From: Saccharopolyspora dendranthemae
Lineage (GTDB): Bacteria > Actinomycetota > Actinomycetes > Mycobacteriales > Pseudonocardiaceae
Assembly (NCBI RefSeq): GCF_007829955.1
Contig: NZ_VIWX01000002.1
Location: forward strand, 1,240,001 to 1,304,000
Direction of reading: 5' to 3'
DNA: 64,000 bases
Shown here: piece after piece, positions 18,137 through 27,565 of the stretch
How positions within the stretch are numbered: the stretch's first letter is position 1
How the letters are laid out: every line of letters starts with the position of its first letter
The notes under the pieces: model-generated
The model's database searches: none
Seen by the model: the letters and a program-made list of their open reading frames with translations, nothing else
What the model was told of the DNA's origin: nothing
Program-made: the position numbers and the translations under genes

Positions 18137-19138
18137 TCAGCTGCGCACCGCGCGCAGCGATTCGCGCAGCGAGCCCATCGTCGCCAGCACCGAGGTCGGC
18201 TCGTAGCCGCAGTGGGCCATGCAGTTCGCGCAGCGGGGGTCGTTCCCGCGCCCGTAGGCGTCCCAGTCGGTGTCCTCCAGCAGCTCCTCGTAGGAACTCG
18301 CGTACCCGTCGCTCATCAGGTAGCAGGGCCGCTGCCAGCCGTAGAGCGAGTAGGAGGGGATGGCCCACGCGGTGCAGGCGAAGTCGACCTCTCCTTCGAG
18401 GAAGTCCAGGAACAGCGGCGAGTGGTTGAAGCGCCACCTCTTGCGCCGCCCGTCGCCGAAGACCTTCTTGAACAGCTCGCGCGTTTCGGAGACCCCGAGG
18501 AAGTGCTCCTGATCCGGTGCCTTGTCGTAGGCGTAGGCCGGGGACAGCATCATCTGGTCGACCTTCAGGTCGTTGTTGAGGTAGTCGAGCACCTCGATGA
18601 CCGACTGCGGAGTGTCGGTGGTGAAGAACGTCGAGTTCGTGGTGATCCGGAAACCCCGGCGCTGCGCGTCCTTGACGTTGTCGACGGCTTGGGCGAAGAC
18701 GCCCTTCTTGCACACCGAGGCGTCGTGGCGCTCCTCCAGGCCGTCGATGTGCACCGCGAAGGAGAAGTAGGGCGACGGCTCGAACTTCTCGATCTTGCGT
18801 GGCATCAGCAGCGCGTTGGTGCACAGGTAGACGAACTTCTTGCGCTTGACCAGCTCCTTGACCAGCACCTCGATCTCGGGGTGCATCAGCGGCTCGCCTC
18901 CGGCGATGGACACCACCGGGGCGCCGCACTCCTCGACCGCCGCCAGCGCCTGCTCGACCGGCATCCGCTGCTTGAGCACGCTCGCCGGGTGCTGGATCTT
19001 GCCGCACCCGGCGCAGGCGAGGTTGCAGGCGAACAGCGGCTCCAGCTCGAGGGTCAGCGCGAACTTCTCGCGCCGGGCCAGCTTCTGCTTCATCAGGTAC
19101 GCACCGACGCGAACCGCCTGGCGCACTGGAATGCCCAT
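18137..19138 (-). CDS. hpnH: Adenosyl-hopene transferase HpnH (radical SAM)
   Basis: The 333-residue protein is a B12-independent radical SAM enzyme that joins the 5'-deoxyadenosyl group of SAM to hopene, giving adenosylhopane, the first step in making side-chain-extended hopanoids. The cluster-binding cysteines are Cys38, Cys42 and Cys45 in CNLACAGC. A SAM-binding AGGEPLMHP segment follows, and the C-terminus has the Cys-containing GNDPRCANCMAHCGYEP typical of HpnH. It is the last gene of the hopanoid operon, two bases after hpnG. In Streptomyces the cluster continues with other genes such as an aminotransferase (hpnO), which are absent here. Confidence 0.95.
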   Translation of the reverse strand: MGIPVRQAVRVGAYLMKQKLARREKFALTLELEPLFACNLACAGCGKIQHPASVLKQRMPVEQALAAVEECGAPVVSIAGGEPLMHPEIEVLVKELVKRKKFVYLCTNALLMPRKIEKFEPSPYFSFAVHIDGLEERHDASVCKKGVFAQAVDNVKDAQRRGFRITTNSTFFTTDTPQSVIEVLDYLNNDLKVDQMMLSPAYAYDKAPDQEHFLGVSETRELFKKVFGDGRRKRWRFNHSPLFLDFLEGEVDFACTAWAIPSYSLYGWQRPCYLMSDGYASSYEELLEDTDWDAYGRGNDPRCANCMAHCGYEPTSVLATMGSLRESLRAVRS

Positions 19139-19140
19139 CG

Positions 19141-19800
19141 CTACAACGCCTCCTCACAGGTCGTGCGAACTTCCGGCGGGATGTGACGACCCCACCGCCG
19201 CAGGCAGGAGCCCACGGCGTGCAGCCGCGCAAGCCCCGACAGGGCTCGGCGGGCCGTGCCGGGCCGCAGCAGCGGGTGCTGCCGGGTGTCGACCACGACT
19301 CGCACGACCGCCAGCGGTCGGTGCCCGGCGGCCTGGGCGAGCACGGCCGATTCCATGTCCACGGCCAGCGCCCCGGTCGCGGCGAGGTCGGCGCGGCGCT
19401 GACCGCGCACCAGTGCCTCGGTGGTCACGACGGGCCCGCAGCGCACCGGGAACCCGCTGCGCGCGAGCTCGGCGGCCAGAGACCGGGCCGTGTCGCAGCG
19501 CAGCACCTCGTGACGCCCGCGCACCTCGTCGGCGACGATCACGTCCCCGCTTCGCACCTCCGGCGCCAGCCCGCCCGCCAGTCCTGCGACCACGAGCACG
19601 TCGAAGTCGGCGGCCAGCAGCCGGACCGCGCTCTCCGCGCTGCGGCGCGGCCCGTACCCCGTGCGGCGCACGGTCACCGAATCGGCGCCGAGACCGGTGG
19701 TGCGCAGCGGTTCCTGGGCGGAGGCGACTCCCCCGGCAGCGGAACGCAGCGCACTGGCCTCCAGTCGCATCGGCGCGCAGATCAGCATCCTCGTCGACAT
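19141..19800 (-). CDS. hpnG: Hopanoid-associated nucleosidase/phosphorylase HpnG
   Basis: The 219-residue protein has the nucleoside phosphorylase fold of the MTA/SAH nucleosidase type: an early GYG segment, VVAGLAGGL, the conserved GDVIVADEV strand, and AVDMESA with the Met-Glu pair that binds ribose near residue 150. In hopanoid producers this protein acts after HpnH to remove adenine from adenosylhopane. One base separates it from the cyclase stop and two bases from the hpnH start, so it is within the same transcript. The family name is well supported by context; by sequence alone it would be a generic nucleosidase. Confidence 0.9.
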   Translation of the reverse strand: MSTRMLICAPMRLEASALRSAAGGVASAQEPLRTTGLGADSVTVRRTGYGPRRSAESAVRLLAADFDVLVVAGLAGGLAPEVRSGDVIVADEVRGRHEVLRCDTARSLAAELARSGFPVRCGPVVTTEALVRGQRRADLAATGALAVDMESAVLAQAAGHRPLAVVRVVVDTRQHPLLRPGTARRALSGLARLHAVGSCLRRWGRHIPPEVRTTCEEAL

Positions 19801-19801
19801 G

Positions 19802-21742
19802 TCACTCCCCGTCCCGCAGGTAGCGCCCGAGCGCCGTCAGCGGGAAGATCACCCGGTACAGGTGGTAGTTGATGTAGAAGTCCCCCGGGAACCCGGTTCC
19901 GGTGAACTCCGGTTCGTCCCAGCCACCGTCGGCGCGCTGGCTGCGGGCCAGGTAGCCGACTCCGCGGCGCACCGCGTCGGTGTCGTGCTTTCCCATCGCC
20001 AGCAGCGCCATCAGCGCCCACCCGGTCTGAGAAGCCGTCGAGTTCCCGCGGCCGATCCACTGCGGATCGTCGTAGGAGCGCAGGTCCTCGCCCCAACCGC
20101 CGTCGTCGTTCTGGTGGTTCTCCAGCCAGCGCACGGCATCCCGCAGCGCCCGGTGCTGGCGATCCACTCCGGACGCGACCAGCGCGGGCACGACGGCGCC
20201 GGTGCCGTAGACGTGGTTGGCGCCCCACCGCCCGAACCACGACCCATCGCGCTCCTGGTTGGCCAGCAACCACTTCACGCCGCCGCGCAGCACCGCGTCG
20301 TCCTCGCCGAGCACGGCGAGCGCCTCGACGACGTGCGCGGTCACGTCCGCCGACGGCGGGTCGATGACCGCGCCGAAGTCGCAGAACGGCAGCTTGGTCA
20401 CCAGTTGCCGCGTGTTGTCGGCGTCGAACGCGGCCCAGCCGCCGTCGGAGGAGCACATGCCGCGCAGCCACCGCAGACCGCGCTCGATGGCTCGCCGCAC
20501 GGCGGCTGGGTCGGTGTGCTCGACCCGGTTGAGCGCGAGCAGCACCTCGGCGGTGTCGTCGATGTCGGGGTAGCCGTCGTTGTCGAACTCGAACGCCCAG
20601 CCTCCGCCCGCGGGCAGGGACGGGCGCTTGACCGACCAGTCGCCCTTGACCCGGATCTCCTCGGTGAGCAGGAAGTCGGTCGCGCGCCGCAGCGCCGGGT
20701 GGTCGGCGGGCACGCCCGCGTCGCGCAGCGCCTGCATCCCCAGCACCGTGTCCCACACCGGCGACTGGCAGGCCTCCAGCCTGCGGACCGTTCCCCCGTC
20801 GGTCTGCTCGCGGATCAGGAACCGCTCCAGCCCGGCGAGCCCGTGGGCGATCACCGGGTGGTCCAGGGAGTAGCCGAGCAGGTGCAGCGCGAGGATCGAG
20901 TACACCCACGGCGGCTGGATCCCGCCCCACGATCCGTCGGCTTCCTGGCGGGCGACGATCCACTCCGCGGCGCGCAGCATCGCGTGCTTGCGCAGCGATC
21001 TCACCGGACGCCGGTGGTAGCGGTGCAGGACGCGGTCGAGGGTGTGGAAGCCGTAGGCCCAGGACCACTCGCGGATCGGGCGCACCGCGGGGCGCCCGGT
21101 GCGCAGTTCGCGCACGTCGGTGCCCAGGTCGCGTTGCGGACGCAACGTGCAGACCACGGTCAGCGGCACCACGGTCTGGCGGGCCCAGGACGCCCAGTCG
21201 GAGACGTTGAGCGGGCACCACGTCGGCAGCAGCACGACTTCCGGTGGCATCGCGGGCAGGTCGTCCCAGGACCACTCGCCGAACATCGCCAGCCAGATCC
21301 GGGTGAACACCCGGGTCTCCTCGATGCCCCCGTGGGCCAGGATCCACTCGCGCGCCTCGCGCATGTGCGCGGAATCGGCGTCGTCTCCGGCGAGCTTGAG
21401 CGCGGTGTAGGCCTCGACGGTCGTCGACAGGTCCCCGGGTCCGCCGTGGAAGGTCGCCCACGTCCCGTCCTCGCGCTGCTGGGATCGGATCCAGCGCGCC
21501 GCCTGCGCGGTCTCGGAGGCGGTCCGGATGCCGAGGAACTGCCGCAGCAGCAGGTCTTCGACGTCCATGGTCACGTTGGTGGCCAGCTCGCCCTTCCACC
21601 AGCCCTCCGGGCTCTGCAACGACAGCAGGTGGTCGCGGGCGGCCAACGCCGCCGTGCGGGCGTCGGCTCGCGCCGATCCCTGAGTGGGGATCTGCGCGGC
21701 AGTGGCGGCCGGACTGGTGGACTTCTGCAGCTGTTCCGTCAC
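19802..21742 (-). CDS. shc: Squalene-hopene cyclase
   Basis: The 646-residue enzyme cyclises squalene to hopene and diplopterol at the membrane. The protonating DxDD motif is at residues 393-396 (DIDD), preceded by EFDNDGYP. Several QW repeats are present, for instance GSWGGIQPPW, GGWAAFDADN, DGSWFGRWG, DGGWGEDL and DGGWDEPEF. GTG 21742 overlaps the stop of the polyprenyl synthase gene (GTGA), which supports that start over the much longer open frame. The length fits the family (about 630-680). The gene lies in the centre of the hopanoid operon. Confidence 0.97.
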   Translation of the reverse strand: MTEQLQKSTSPAATAAQIPTQGSARADARTAALAARDHLLSLQSPEGWWKGELATNVTMDVEDLLLRQFLGIRTASETAQAARWIRSQQREDGTWATFHGGPGDLSTTVEAYTALKLAGDDADSAHMREAREWILAHGGIEETRVFTRIWLAMFGEWSWDDLPAMPPEVVLLPTWCPLNVSDWASWARQTVVPLTVVCTLRPQRDLGTDVRELRTGRPAVRPIREWSWAYGFHTLDRVLHRYHRRPVRSLRKHAMLRAAEWIVARQEADGSWGGIQPPWVYSILALHLLGYSLDHPVIAHGLAGLERFLIREQTDGGTVRRLEACQSPVWDTVLGMQALRDAGVPADHPALRRATDFLLTEEIRVKGDWSVKRPSLPAGGGWAFEFDNDGYPDIDDTAEVLLALNRVEHTDPAAVRRAIERGLRWLRGMCSSDGGWAAFDADNTRQLVTKLPFCDFGAVIDPPSADVTAHVVEALAVLGEDDAVLRGGVKWLLANQERDGSWFGRWGANHVYGTGAVVPALVASGVDRQHRALRDAVRWLENHQNDDGGWGEDLRSYDDPQWIGRGNSTASQTGWALMALLAMGKHDTDAVRRGVGYLARSQRADGGWDEPEFTGTGFPGDFYINYHLYRVIFPLTALGRYLRDGE

Positions 21743-22746
21743 AGCTTCCTCCGTACGATGAATTCGGCGAGCTCTCCCAGTGCCGCGGTGTCCCCCAGCG
21801 ATCCGGCCTCGAGCTGTGCCTCCGCGAGCTCGAGCCGACGCCGGCACTCCCGGCGCGTCCAGTCCTCGGAACCGGCGCGGCGCACCATTTCCGCGGCTTC
21901 GTGCAACTGCTCCTCGGTGAGCCGGTCGGGCTGCTCGTAGAGCTCCCACAACCGCTCCCCGGCCGCGGTGCCGGAGGTCAGGGCGTGCACCACCGGGACC
22001 GACTTCTTGCGGGTGCGCAGATCCGACAGCACCGGCTTGCCGGTGACGTCCGGGTCTCCCCACAGACCCAGCAGGTCGTCGACCAGCTGGAAGGCCATGC
22101 CCAGTTCGGTGCCGTAGGCGTGCAGGGCGCGGACGTTCTCGCGCGAGGCACCCGCGCTCAGCGGACCGAGGGAGCAGGCGCAGGCCAGCAGCGCGGCCGT
22201 CTTGTCGTGCGCCATGGACAGGCACTCGGTGAGCTCGACGTCGTTGCGGTGCTCGAAGTCGAGGTCGGCGGCCTGCCCGGCGATGAGCACGCGGGTGGTG
22301 GTCAGCAGCGAACGCACGGCCACCGAGGCGTGGGGCGCCGACGACTCCAGCAGCACCTCGGGCGCCACGGCCAGCAGCGCGTCACCGGCCAGGATCGCCG
22401 CCGGGGAGCCGAAGACCGTCCAGGCGGTGGGCCGGTGCCTGCGGGAGGCATCACCGTCCATCACGTCGTCGTGCAGCAGCGAGAAGTTGTGCACCAGTTC
22501 CACGGCCGCAGCGGCGGGAACGCCGTTCTCCGCCGAGCCGCAGGCGATCTCGCTGGCTGCCAGCACCATCGCCGGGCGGACGGCCTTGCCCCCGGCGTCG
22601 GTCGGCGCCCCGGCCGGGTCGACCCAGCCGAAGTGGTACTCGCTGACCCTGCGGGTGTCGGGGTCCAGTCGTGCCACCGCGGAGCGCAACGTGGGTTCCA
22701 CCAGTTCCCGCGCGGTGCGCAGCGCGGGGGGCAGCAGCGTCGTCAT
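21739..22746 (-). CDS. Polyprenyl diphosphate synthase of the hopanoid operon
   Basis: The 335-residue prenyltransferase belongs to the trans-isoprenyl diphosphate synthase family. The first aspartate-rich motif is DDVMD at residues 93-97, after LVHNFSLLH, and the second is DDLLGLWGD with the Lys pair of GKPVLSDLRTRKKS following. It should make farnesyl (or geranylgeranyl) diphosphate from IPP and DMAPP. Its place directly before the cyclase and after hpnE argues that it supplies FPP for squalene. ATG 22746 overlaps the hpnE stop (ATGA), and its own stop overlaps the cyclase GTG, so translation is coupled on both sides. Confidence 0.93.
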   Translation of the reverse strand: MTTLLPPALRTARELVEPTLRSAVARLDPDTRRVSEYHFGWVDPAGAPTDAGGKAVRPAMVLAASEIACGSAENGVPAAAAVELVHNFSLLHDDVMDGDASRRHRPTAWTVFGSPAAILAGDALLAVAPEVLLESSAPHASVAVRSLLTTTRVLIAGQAADLDFEHRNDVELTECLSMAHDKTAALLACACSLGPLSAGASRENVRALHAYGTELGMAFQLVDDLLGLWGDPDVTGKPVLSDLRTRKKSVPVVHALTSGTAAGERLWELYEQPDRLTEEQLHEAAEMVRRAGSEDWTRRECRRRLELAEAQLEAGSLGDTAALGELAEFIVRRKL

Positions 22747-24101
22747 GCCGTCACCTCCACGCTCGCCCGAGATCGTTGCTGGGCGTCGACCACTTCCGCC
22801 GCTCGAATCCCGCTGCGGACCGCGCCTTCGGTGGTGTCCGGCCAGCCGGTGGCGGTCCAAGCGCCGGCGAGCACGAGTCCCGGCACGCTGGTGCTCGCAG
22901 CAGGCCGGTAGGCCGCGGTGCCCGGTGCCTGCCGGAACGTGGCGTGGGGTTCGCGGGTGACGAAGAAGTCCAGCAGCCGGGCGCGGGCGACCGCCGGGAA
23001 CAGCTCGCGCAGCGCCGGCAGGAAGATCTCGCGCAGGTCCTCGGTGCGCATCCCGAGCTCCTGCTGCGCGGCCGACTGCGACAGCGCGAGGTACTGCCCG
23101 CGGCCCGCACCGGAGATTCGGGTGCGGTCGAAGACCCACTGCACGGGCGAGTCGAGCACTGCGGCCATCTCGAGGTCGGTGACCGCGCGATCGAAGTGCG
23201 CGTGCACGTTGACGATCGGCGAGGCCGACAGCCGGGACCACTCCCCCGCACCGCGGATCGGCAGTTCGTCGACGAGCCCCGCTGCCGCCGGGTGCGGTGT
23301 GGCGACCACGACGGAGTCCGCGGTGATCACCCCGTCACCGGTCTGCTCTTCGACGGGGACCTGGAATCCCTCCGGTGCGCGGCGAATCGCCCGCGCCTTG
23401 CACCGGACCCGGACCTCCACGCCCGCAGCCTCCAGCGCGCGCTGCCCGGCAGCCCCGTGCAGTTCGGAGAGCGGTCGCTGCGGGATCCCGATGTCGCAGG
23501 CCTCGGTCTCGTCGAGCACTCCGGTGCGGAACACCTTGGCGGCCAAGGCCATCGAGGCGTTGTCGGGTTCGGCGTTGAGCGCCGCCACCGCCAGCAGGCC
23601 CCACAGCGCGTCGACTGCGCGCGGGCTCTCCCGCCGCGCCCGCAGCCACTGGCCGAGGCTCTGCTGGTCCAGTGCGGGATCTTCCGGGTCCAGCCCGCGC
23701 AGCGCGAGCGCCGTGCGGGTGACCCGGAGCCGCTGCGCCCAGCTCAACCGCCGGTACTTCAGCAGCGCGGGTGCCAGGTGCGCGGGCGCGGGAAGGTTCC
23801 GGCGTGCCAGCGTCGCGGGTACCGCATCGGGGCTGAGCACCGGCACGCGGAAGGGCCGCAGGAGCACGCCGTCGGCCACTCCGAACCTGCGCAGCAGGTC
23901 GAGGTAGGCGGTGTAGCAGCGCAGCAGCACGTGCTGGCCGGTGTCGACCAGCAGGTCGCCGCGCGCGAACGAGTAGGTGGCGCCGCCGAGCCTGGGACGC
24001 GCCTCCAGGAGTTGCACCGCGTACCCGCGTTCGCGGCAGTCCAGCGCTGCGGTCATGCCGGCGAGCCCGCCGCCGACGACCACCACGCGCTCGCGATTCA
24101 C
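22743..24101 (-). CDS. hpnE: Hydroxysqualene dehydroxylase HpnE
   Basis: The 452-residue FAD-dependent amine-oxidase-like enzyme completes squalene synthesis by reducing hydroxysqualene. The N-terminus carries the dinucleotide-binding motif VVVGGGLAGM followed by an acidic residue in LLEARPRLGG. The C-terminus has the FAD-closing pattern GLVLAGAWTATGWP near residue 425. GTG 24101 overlaps the hpnD stop (GTGA), which fixes the start. With HpnC and HpnD it forms the three-enzyme route from FPP to squalene used in place of a single squalene synthase. Confidence 0.95.
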   Translation of the reverse strand: MNRERVVVVGGGLAGMTAALDCRERGYAVQLLEARPRLGGATYSFARGDLLVDTGQHVLLRCYTAYLDLLRRFGVADGVLLRPFRVPVLSPDAVPATLARRNLPAPAHLAPALLKYRRLSWAQRLRVTRTALALRGLDPEDPALDQQSLGQWLRARRESPRAVDALWGLLAVAALNAEPDNASMALAAKVFRTGVLDETEACDIGIPQRPLSELHGAAGQRALEAAGVEVRVRCKARAIRRAPEGFQVPVEEQTGDGVITADSVVVATPHPAAAGLVDELPIRGAGEWSRLSASPIVNVHAHFDRAVTDLEMAAVLDSPVQWVFDRTRISGAGRGQYLALSQSAAQQELGMRTEDLREIFLPALRELFPAVARARLLDFFVTREPHATFRQAPGTAAYRPAASTSVPGLVLAGAWTATGWPDTTEGAVRSGIRAAEVVDAQQRSRASVEVTA

Positions 24102-24961
24102 GGTGTCATCCCGGCCAGCGAACGGGCCGCGACCCCTGCCTTGCGCCATCCCGACAGCGAAGTGCGCTGGTGCATCGCGGCGTTGGGGTTGGTGGCGATG
24201 CGCACCAGCAGCTCGTGGTAGATCCCGGCCATCGACGCGCAGCAGGCGCGCGAGCGCCGATCCAGCATGGGCAGCAGCCGGAACCCCTCGACGTACCAGC
24301 GCTCGGCGCGCGCGGCCTGGAAGCGCACCAGCCGGTTCCAGCGCGCGGTGTCCTCGACGAAGCCGCTGCCCGGTTCCAAGTGAACCCCGAAGTGCGCGAG
24401 GTCGGACGCGGGCAGGTAGACGCGCCCGTCGAGCTGGTCCTCGCGGACGTCGCGCAGGATGTTGGTCAGCTGCAACGCGACGCCGAGCGCATCGGCCCGC
24501 TCCGTGGCGGTGGCCGGGTCGTCGGTGCCGAACACGCCCAGCGACAGCCTTCCGATGGAACCGGCCACGCAGCGGCAGTAGTGCAGCAGCTCCTCGAAGC
24601 TGGTGTAGCTCGTGCCGCGCACATCGGCTTCGCAACCGTCGATGAGCTCGTCGAAAGCCCCCATCGGCAACGGCATCCGGTTCGCGGCGTCGGCCAGCGC
24701 GACCAGGACCGGGTCCGCCGAACCGGTGCTGGCCTGGTGCACGGCTTCGCGGCACTGCTTGAGCTCCCGCAGCTTCTCCTCCCGCGGCAGAGCACCGTCG
24801 CCCACGTCGTCCACTCGGCGAGCGAAGGCGTAGACCGCCGAGAGCGCGCCGCGCTTGGTCCCGGGCAGCAGCCGGATCCCGTAGGAGAAGTTGCGGGCCT
24901 GCTCGCGGGTGATCCGCTCGCACTCCTGGTAGGCATCCCGGATCGCGTTCGGTGAGCTCAC
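24098..24961 (-). CDS. hpnD: Presqualene diphosphate synthase HpnD
   Basis: The 287-residue squalene/phytoene-synthase-family enzyme condenses two FPP molecules to presqualene diphosphate. The first Asp-rich motif is RRVDDVGD near residue 45, the second is NILRDVREDQLDGRVYLP near 165. A conserved YCRCVAGSIGRL segment sits between them. GTG 24961 overlaps the hpnC stop (GTGA), and its stop overlaps the hpnE GTG. The order C-D-E and the overlaps make this identification firm; the enzyme by itself could be mistaken for a phytoene synthase. Confidence 0.94.
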   Translation of the reverse strand: MSSPNAIRDAYQECERITREQARNFSYGIRLLPGTKRGALSAVYAFARRVDDVGDGALPREEKLRELKQCREAVHQASTGSADPVLVALADAANRMPLPMGAFDELIDGCEADVRGTSYTSFEELLHYCRCVAGSIGRLSLGVFGTDDPATATERADALGVALQLTNILRDVREDQLDGRVYLPASDLAHFGVHLEPGSGFVEDTARWNRLVRFQAARAERWYVEGFRLLPMLDRRSRACCASMAGIYHELLVRIATNPNAAMHQRTSLSGWRKAGVAARSLAGMTP

Positions 24962-25866
24962 CGAGTCCCTCCCATCGCCTGCAGCCGCGCCCATTCGCGG
25001 AAGGTGCGCGCCTTGCTCGGACTGACCTGCGCGGTCAGCGGATCGTGTCCGGCCGCCTCGAACGCGGCGACGGTGGCGAGCCCGCCCGCGACGTAGCCGG
25101 CGACGGCCACCCGGGCCGTTCCCGACAGGGCTCCGACCAGCACGCTGCCATCGCGCAGCATCCGGCGCGCGCGGGAGACCTCGAAGCGCACCAGTCCGCG
25201 CAGCGCCGTCGAGGCGCGCGGCGCGACGAGGTCCTGCTCGTCGCAGCCGTAGCGGGCCATGTCGTCGGCGGGAACGTAGATGCGCCCGGCCCGGTGGTCC
25301 TCGGCGAGGTCCTGCATGTGCTCCAGGATCTGCAGGGCGGTGCAGATCTTGTCCGACAGCGCGATCAGCCCCTCCTCCGCGCGGCCGAACACGTGCAGCA
25401 CCGACTCCCCCACCGGGTTCGCCGACAGCGCGCAGTTCTCCAGCAGCTCGCCGAAGTCGGCGCAGCGCTTGACGTGCTGATCCCGGCGGTTGGCCTCGAT
25501 CAGCTTGACCAACGTGGACATCGGGATCGCGCACTCGGTGACGGTGGGGTGCAGCGCCTGCATGGCGGGGATGCGCGCGGTGCCCAGGTAGGCGCGTGCG
25601 AGGTCGTGCTCGAGGAAGTCCAGGAGGGCGTCGCGGTTCCCGGGCGCTTCGTCACCGGCGTAGTCGACGAGCCGGAAGTAGCCGTAGAGCGCGTGCAGGT
25701 GCTCGCGGACACCACCGGGCAGGACGCGTGATGCCACCGGGAAGTTCTCCGAACGCATTCGTGCCAGCAGGGCCGCGGTGCGCGGTAGCTCGCCCGAGCG
25801 CGCCGATCCCTGCGGGTGTTCGGGATCCTCTCCGGACAGCGTCTCGTCCGGCAACGACAAGACCAT
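24958..25866 (-). CDS. hpnC: Hydroxysqualene synthase HpnC
   Basis: This 302-residue member of the squalene/phytoene synthase family is the first gene of the operon. It turns presqualene diphosphate into hydroxysqualene. Family features include FPVASRVLP at the N-terminus, RLVDYAGDEAPG as the first (degenerate) Asp motif, and EHMQDLAEDHRAGRIYVP as the second. ATG 25866 is preceded by a strong ribosome-binding site AGGAGGA at ideal spacing, unlike the coupled genes that follow. The promoter region upstream holds several inverted repeats. Confidence 0.94.
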   Translation of the reverse strand: MVLSLPDETLSGEDPEHPQGSARSGELPRTAALLARMRSENFPVASRVLPGGVREHLHALYGYFRLVDYAGDEAPGNRDALLDFLEHDLARAYLGTARIPAMQALHPTVTECAIPMSTLVKLIEANRRDQHVKRCADFGELLENCALSANPVGESVLHVFGRAEEGLIALSDKICTALQILEHMQDLAEDHRAGRIYVPADDMARYGCDEQDLVAPRASTALRGLVRFEVSRARRMLRDGSVLVGALSGTARVAVAGYVAGGLATVAAFEAAGHDPLTAQVSPSKARTFREWARLQAMGGTR

Positions 25867-26183
25867 CGGTCCTCCTCCTATTCACCGGCCAGGAGGCGCA
25901 ATCGGCATCGTATGAGCGCCCCTGCGGCACCGCAGGACGAACGAGGAACCACATGAATCACGGTGATTCGCGCCGGTGTTCGACCACACGCCTTCTCCCC
26001 GGTTCCATATTGGACACCGGGGCCGCGCGGCCCGCGCAGACCCGCCCGCAGGTGGCCGGATCGAGTGGCCGATCCTGACCACATTGGACTAGTCGACTAC
26101 CGAGTGCGACGGCGGGCAGGGGCCCGGCAGGGTCCGGAGTCACCGGGTCGGCGCAGTGCGAGACGGCGCCGCGAAGGAGTGCG
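25867..26183 (-). promoter_or_regulatory. Hopanoid operon promoter region with inverted repeats
   Basis: The roughly 320 bases before hpnC have no convincing gene. They hold three inverted repeats: CCTGCGG-CA-CCGCAGG at 25921-25936, GAATCAC-G-GTGATTC at 25955-25969, and GGATCG-AGTGGC-CGATCC at 26058-26075. A possible -10 element on the minus strand is TACGAT, just downstream of the first repeat. The 15-bp repeat GAATCACGGTGATTC has the size of a dimeric repressor site. No regulator gene is adjacent, so the binding protein is unknown. Confidence 0.5.
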
Positions 26184-26210
26184 GCCCACGCCCCGAGGAC
26201 GGGCGTGGGC
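26184..26210 (-). terminator. Terminator after dipeptidase gene
   Basis: A perfect 10-bp stem (GCCCACGCCC with GGGCGTGGGC) around a 7-nt loop begins 33 nt past the dipeptidase stop. It insulates the hopanoid promoter from read-through. Confidence 0.75.
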
Positions 26211-26243
26211 AGGAGGCCCGGTGACGACCACCGGGCGCGAGGG

Positions 26244-27437
26244 TCAGCCGTCCAGCTGTTCGATGGTGGCGATCGACGGCGCTTCGCTGCGCTGCAGCTC
26301 CGCCGCGACGCTCTCCGCGTCGCGCAGCACCCTGACGGCGTTGTGCCAGGTCAGCTTGCCGAGGTCGGCTTCCGACCAGCCGCGGCGCAGCAGCTCACCG
26401 ATGAGGTTGGGGTAGCCGGAGACGTCGTTGAGGTCCTCCGGCAGGAAGATCGTGCCGTCGTAGTCGCCGCCGACGCCGATGTGATCGATCCCGGCGACCT
26501 CGCGCATGTGGTCGAGGTGGTCGGCCACCGTCGCCGAGGTGGCCACCGGCTGCGGGTTGGCCTCCTCGAACTCGCGCAGCACGGCCTTGGCCTCGTCCGT
26601 GCCCGACAGGTCGCTGAGCCCGCGGGCCACGAGCTCGCGCTGTGCGGCCGCGGTCCACTCCACCGACTCCTGCAGCACGAACTTGGTCACGAAGGTCGCC
26701 ATCGCCACGCCGCCGTTGCCGGGCAGCTGGGCGAGGACGTCGTCGGGGATGTTGCGCGGGTGGGAGCACACCGCGCGCGAGGAGGAGTGGGAGAACACCA
26801 CCGGGGCCCGGCTGGCGCGCAGGGCGTCCCGCATGGTGTCGGCGGCGACGTGCGAGAGGTCGACGAGCATGCCCATCCGGTTCATCTCGCGGACGACCTC
26901 GACGCCGAAGCGGGTCAGGCCGTGGGCCGCGGGCTCGTCGGTGGCCGCGTCCGCCCACGGGGTGTTGTCGTTGTGGGTCAGCGTCAGGTACCGGACGCCC
27001 AGCTCGTAGAAGGCGCGCAGCGTGGCCAGCGAGCAGTTGATCGAGTGCCCGCCCTCGGCGCCCATCAGCGAGGCGATCTTGCCCGCCGCCCGAGCCGCCT
27101 CGACCTCGTCGGCGGTCCGGACCAGGCGCAACCGCTCCGGGTAGCGGGCCGCGAGGGCGTTGACGCAGTCGATCTGCTCGAGGGTGGCGCTCACGGCGGC
27201 ATCGCCCTGCAGCTCGGTGGGCACGTAGACCGACCAGAACTGCCCGCCGACGCCACCCGCGTCCAGCCGGGCGAGATCGGTGTGCAGGCGACCGGTCTGG
27301 TCGGTGCCGATGTCGCGCTGATCGAGGTCGTAGCGGACCTGCTCCCGCAACGCCCAGGGCAGGTCGTTGTGGCCGTCGAGCACCGGCGTCGCCTCGAGCA
27401 GCTGCCGCGCCCGGGCCACCACGTCCGCCTCGCTCAT
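26244..27437 (-). CDS. Membrane dipeptidase (peptidase family M19)
   Basis: The 397-residue enzyme resembles renal dipeptidase, a di-zinc hydrolase of dipeptides. The N-terminal metal motif DGHNDLPW is present, as are the bridging glutamate segment MGAEGGHSI, the [13 protein letters not shown] region, the second histidine cluster in VDLSHV and VFSHSSSR, and the late [13 protein letters not shown] 27437 is chosen because GGGGAGG stands just before it; a GTG six codons upstream lies before that site. There is no signal peptide, so it is likely cytoplasmic, cutting imported dipeptides or D-containing dipeptides. Confidence 0.92.
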   Translation of the reverse strand: MSEADVVARARQLLEATPVLDGHNDLPWALREQVRYDLDQRDIGTDQTGRLHTDLARLDAGGVGGQFWSVYVPTELQGDAAVSATLEQIDCVNALAARYPERLRLVRTADEVEAARAAGKIASLMGAEGGHSINCSLATLRAFYELGVRYLTLTHNDNTPWADAATDEPAAHGLTRFGVEVVREMNRMGMLVDLSHVAADTMRDALRASRAPVVFSHSSSRAVCSHPRNIPDDVLAQLPGNGGVAMATFVTKFVLQESVEWTAAAQRELVARGLSDLSGTDEAKAVLREFEEANPQPVATSATVADHLDHMREVAGIDHIGVGGDYDGTIFLPEDLNDVSGYPNLIGELLRRGWSEADLGKLTWHNAVRVLRDAESVAAELQRSEAPSIATIEQLDG

Positions 27438-27565
27438 CGCGCCTCCCCAATTCACCCGGTCGGTTGCTTTCGGAGAGCATATCCGCTCGAGATCACCCGA
27501 CCAGGGGCGTGTGGCACGCCGTAGATCGAATCGACGAATCGGGCATCCGGCCGCACCATCGGCAT

